Shown: piece after piece, positions 63,866 to 64,000 of the stretch | Layout of the letters: every line of letters begins with the position of its first letter | How positions within the stretch are numbered: position 1 is the first letter of the stretch | Source of the DNA: CAYMPH01 sp964392365 | GTDB taxonomy: Bacteria > Spirochaetota > UBA4802 > UBA5550 | Length of the DNA: 64,000 bases | Direction of reading: 5' to 3' | Assembly: GCA_964392365.1 (NCBI GenBank) | Contig: CAYMPH010000021.1 | Span: 1-64,000 of the forward strand | Notes under the pieces: generated by a model | Told to the model about the DNA's origin: nothing | Seen by the model: only the letters and a program-made list of their open reading frames with translations | Database searches by the model: none | Translations under genes and position numbers: made by a program

Positions 63866-64000
63866 CTCAAGCCGGTTACTTCATAACCGCGCGAAAGGAT
63901 GCATATTCAAAACAGGATTTAGAAAATATTTTATTTATTCAGAAAAAACTTTAAATAGTTAAAATTGATAAGGCGCGCGACGATTGAGCGAGCGGTGGGA
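63866..64000 (+). repeat. Dispersed element, copy C, cut by the window edge
   Basis: The hairpin GCCGGTTA (63871-63878), CTTCA loop, TAACCG, then CGAAAGGATGCAT, an AT-rich spacer and the tail from 63970: AAGGCGCGCGACGATTGAGC, GAGCGGTGGG. The tail differs from copy A at one position over its first 27 bases. No gene is seen in 63694-64000. Confidence 0.65.

Noticed and set aside
1..64000. Prophage, transposase, defence system or BGC as the main content
   Set aside because: No integrase, transposase, restriction, toxin-antitoxin, Cas or biosynthetic core gene was found on either strand.

Overview
The window is AT-rich DNA from a diderm (Gram-negative-type), motile bacterium. It encodes many lipoproteins with lipoboxes, a Tat-dependent sulfatase, a beta-barrel-like protein, a chemoreceptor and a CheD-like deamidase. 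Several proteins resemble spirochaete types: a lipoprotein with Ala/Lys helical repeats plus a C-terminal LysM-like end (compare treponemal TmpB), a TPR/NHL-propeller/VWA protein, and a secreted HEAT-repeat protein. A member of Spirochaetota or a neighbouring phylum is my best guess, but it is an inference from protein types only. No rRNA, tRNA, CRISPR array, transposase or prophage was found.

Layout. 1-8 kb: dispersed repeats, two tandem DUF4139 proteins, a lipoprotein, an alpha/beta hydrolase, a FecR lipoprotein and an APC amino-acid permease. 8-16 kb: a tRNA-dihydrouridine synthase, a REC-PAS-PAS-GGDEF cyclase, small zinc-ribbon/TPR/membrane proteins, pdxA overlapping a bactofilin gene, and a GC-richer sulfatase. 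16-21 kb: a LysM-M23 endopeptidase and a four-gene minus-strand operon chained by ATGA overlaps (SanA-like, HExxH protein, L,D-transpeptidase, ispG). 21-30 kb: a small coiled-coil gene under a near-perfect sigma-70 promoter, a YdjM-like protein, a GC-rich orphan membrane protein, an operon of LysM-like lipoprotein, sigma factor and propeller protein, a STAS anti-sigma antagonist, and tgt. 30-42 kb: an operon of HEAT protein, membrane protein and an AXE1-type esterase that has lost its catalytic residues; a thioesterase; a rhomboid protease; an ICMT-like methyltransferase; a universal stress protein; and a pcm, VWA/NHL protein, uvrA and acidic zinc-ribbon cluster. 42-49 kb: a chemoreceptor, an NlpC/P60 lipoprotein, a histone H1-like gene split by a -1 frameshift at a run of nine A, argJ, a barrel-like protein, CheD-like and ParA.

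49.7-63.7 kb is a signalling island of five genes. Three giant soluble proteins have the order REC, many PAS domains, HisKA_2, HATPase. They are followed by a single-domain REC and a membrane HisKA_2 kinase. No output domain is encoded in the island. The first two kinases are recent duplicates that flank a FecR lipoprotein gene. Their PAS modules are shuffled and differ in base composition. Two of the three N-terminal REC domains have lost different conserved residues. A roughly 150-base leader is repeated in front of kinases 1 and 3, with a partial copy after kinase 1.

The signals I rate highest are the slippery-heptamer split in the histone-like gene (44811-45034), the dead esterase in the HEAT operon (32035-32970), the kinase island with its leaders and complementary REC defects, and an unidentified dispersed element (hairpin plus GC-rich tail) at both ends of the window and near 3.2 kb.
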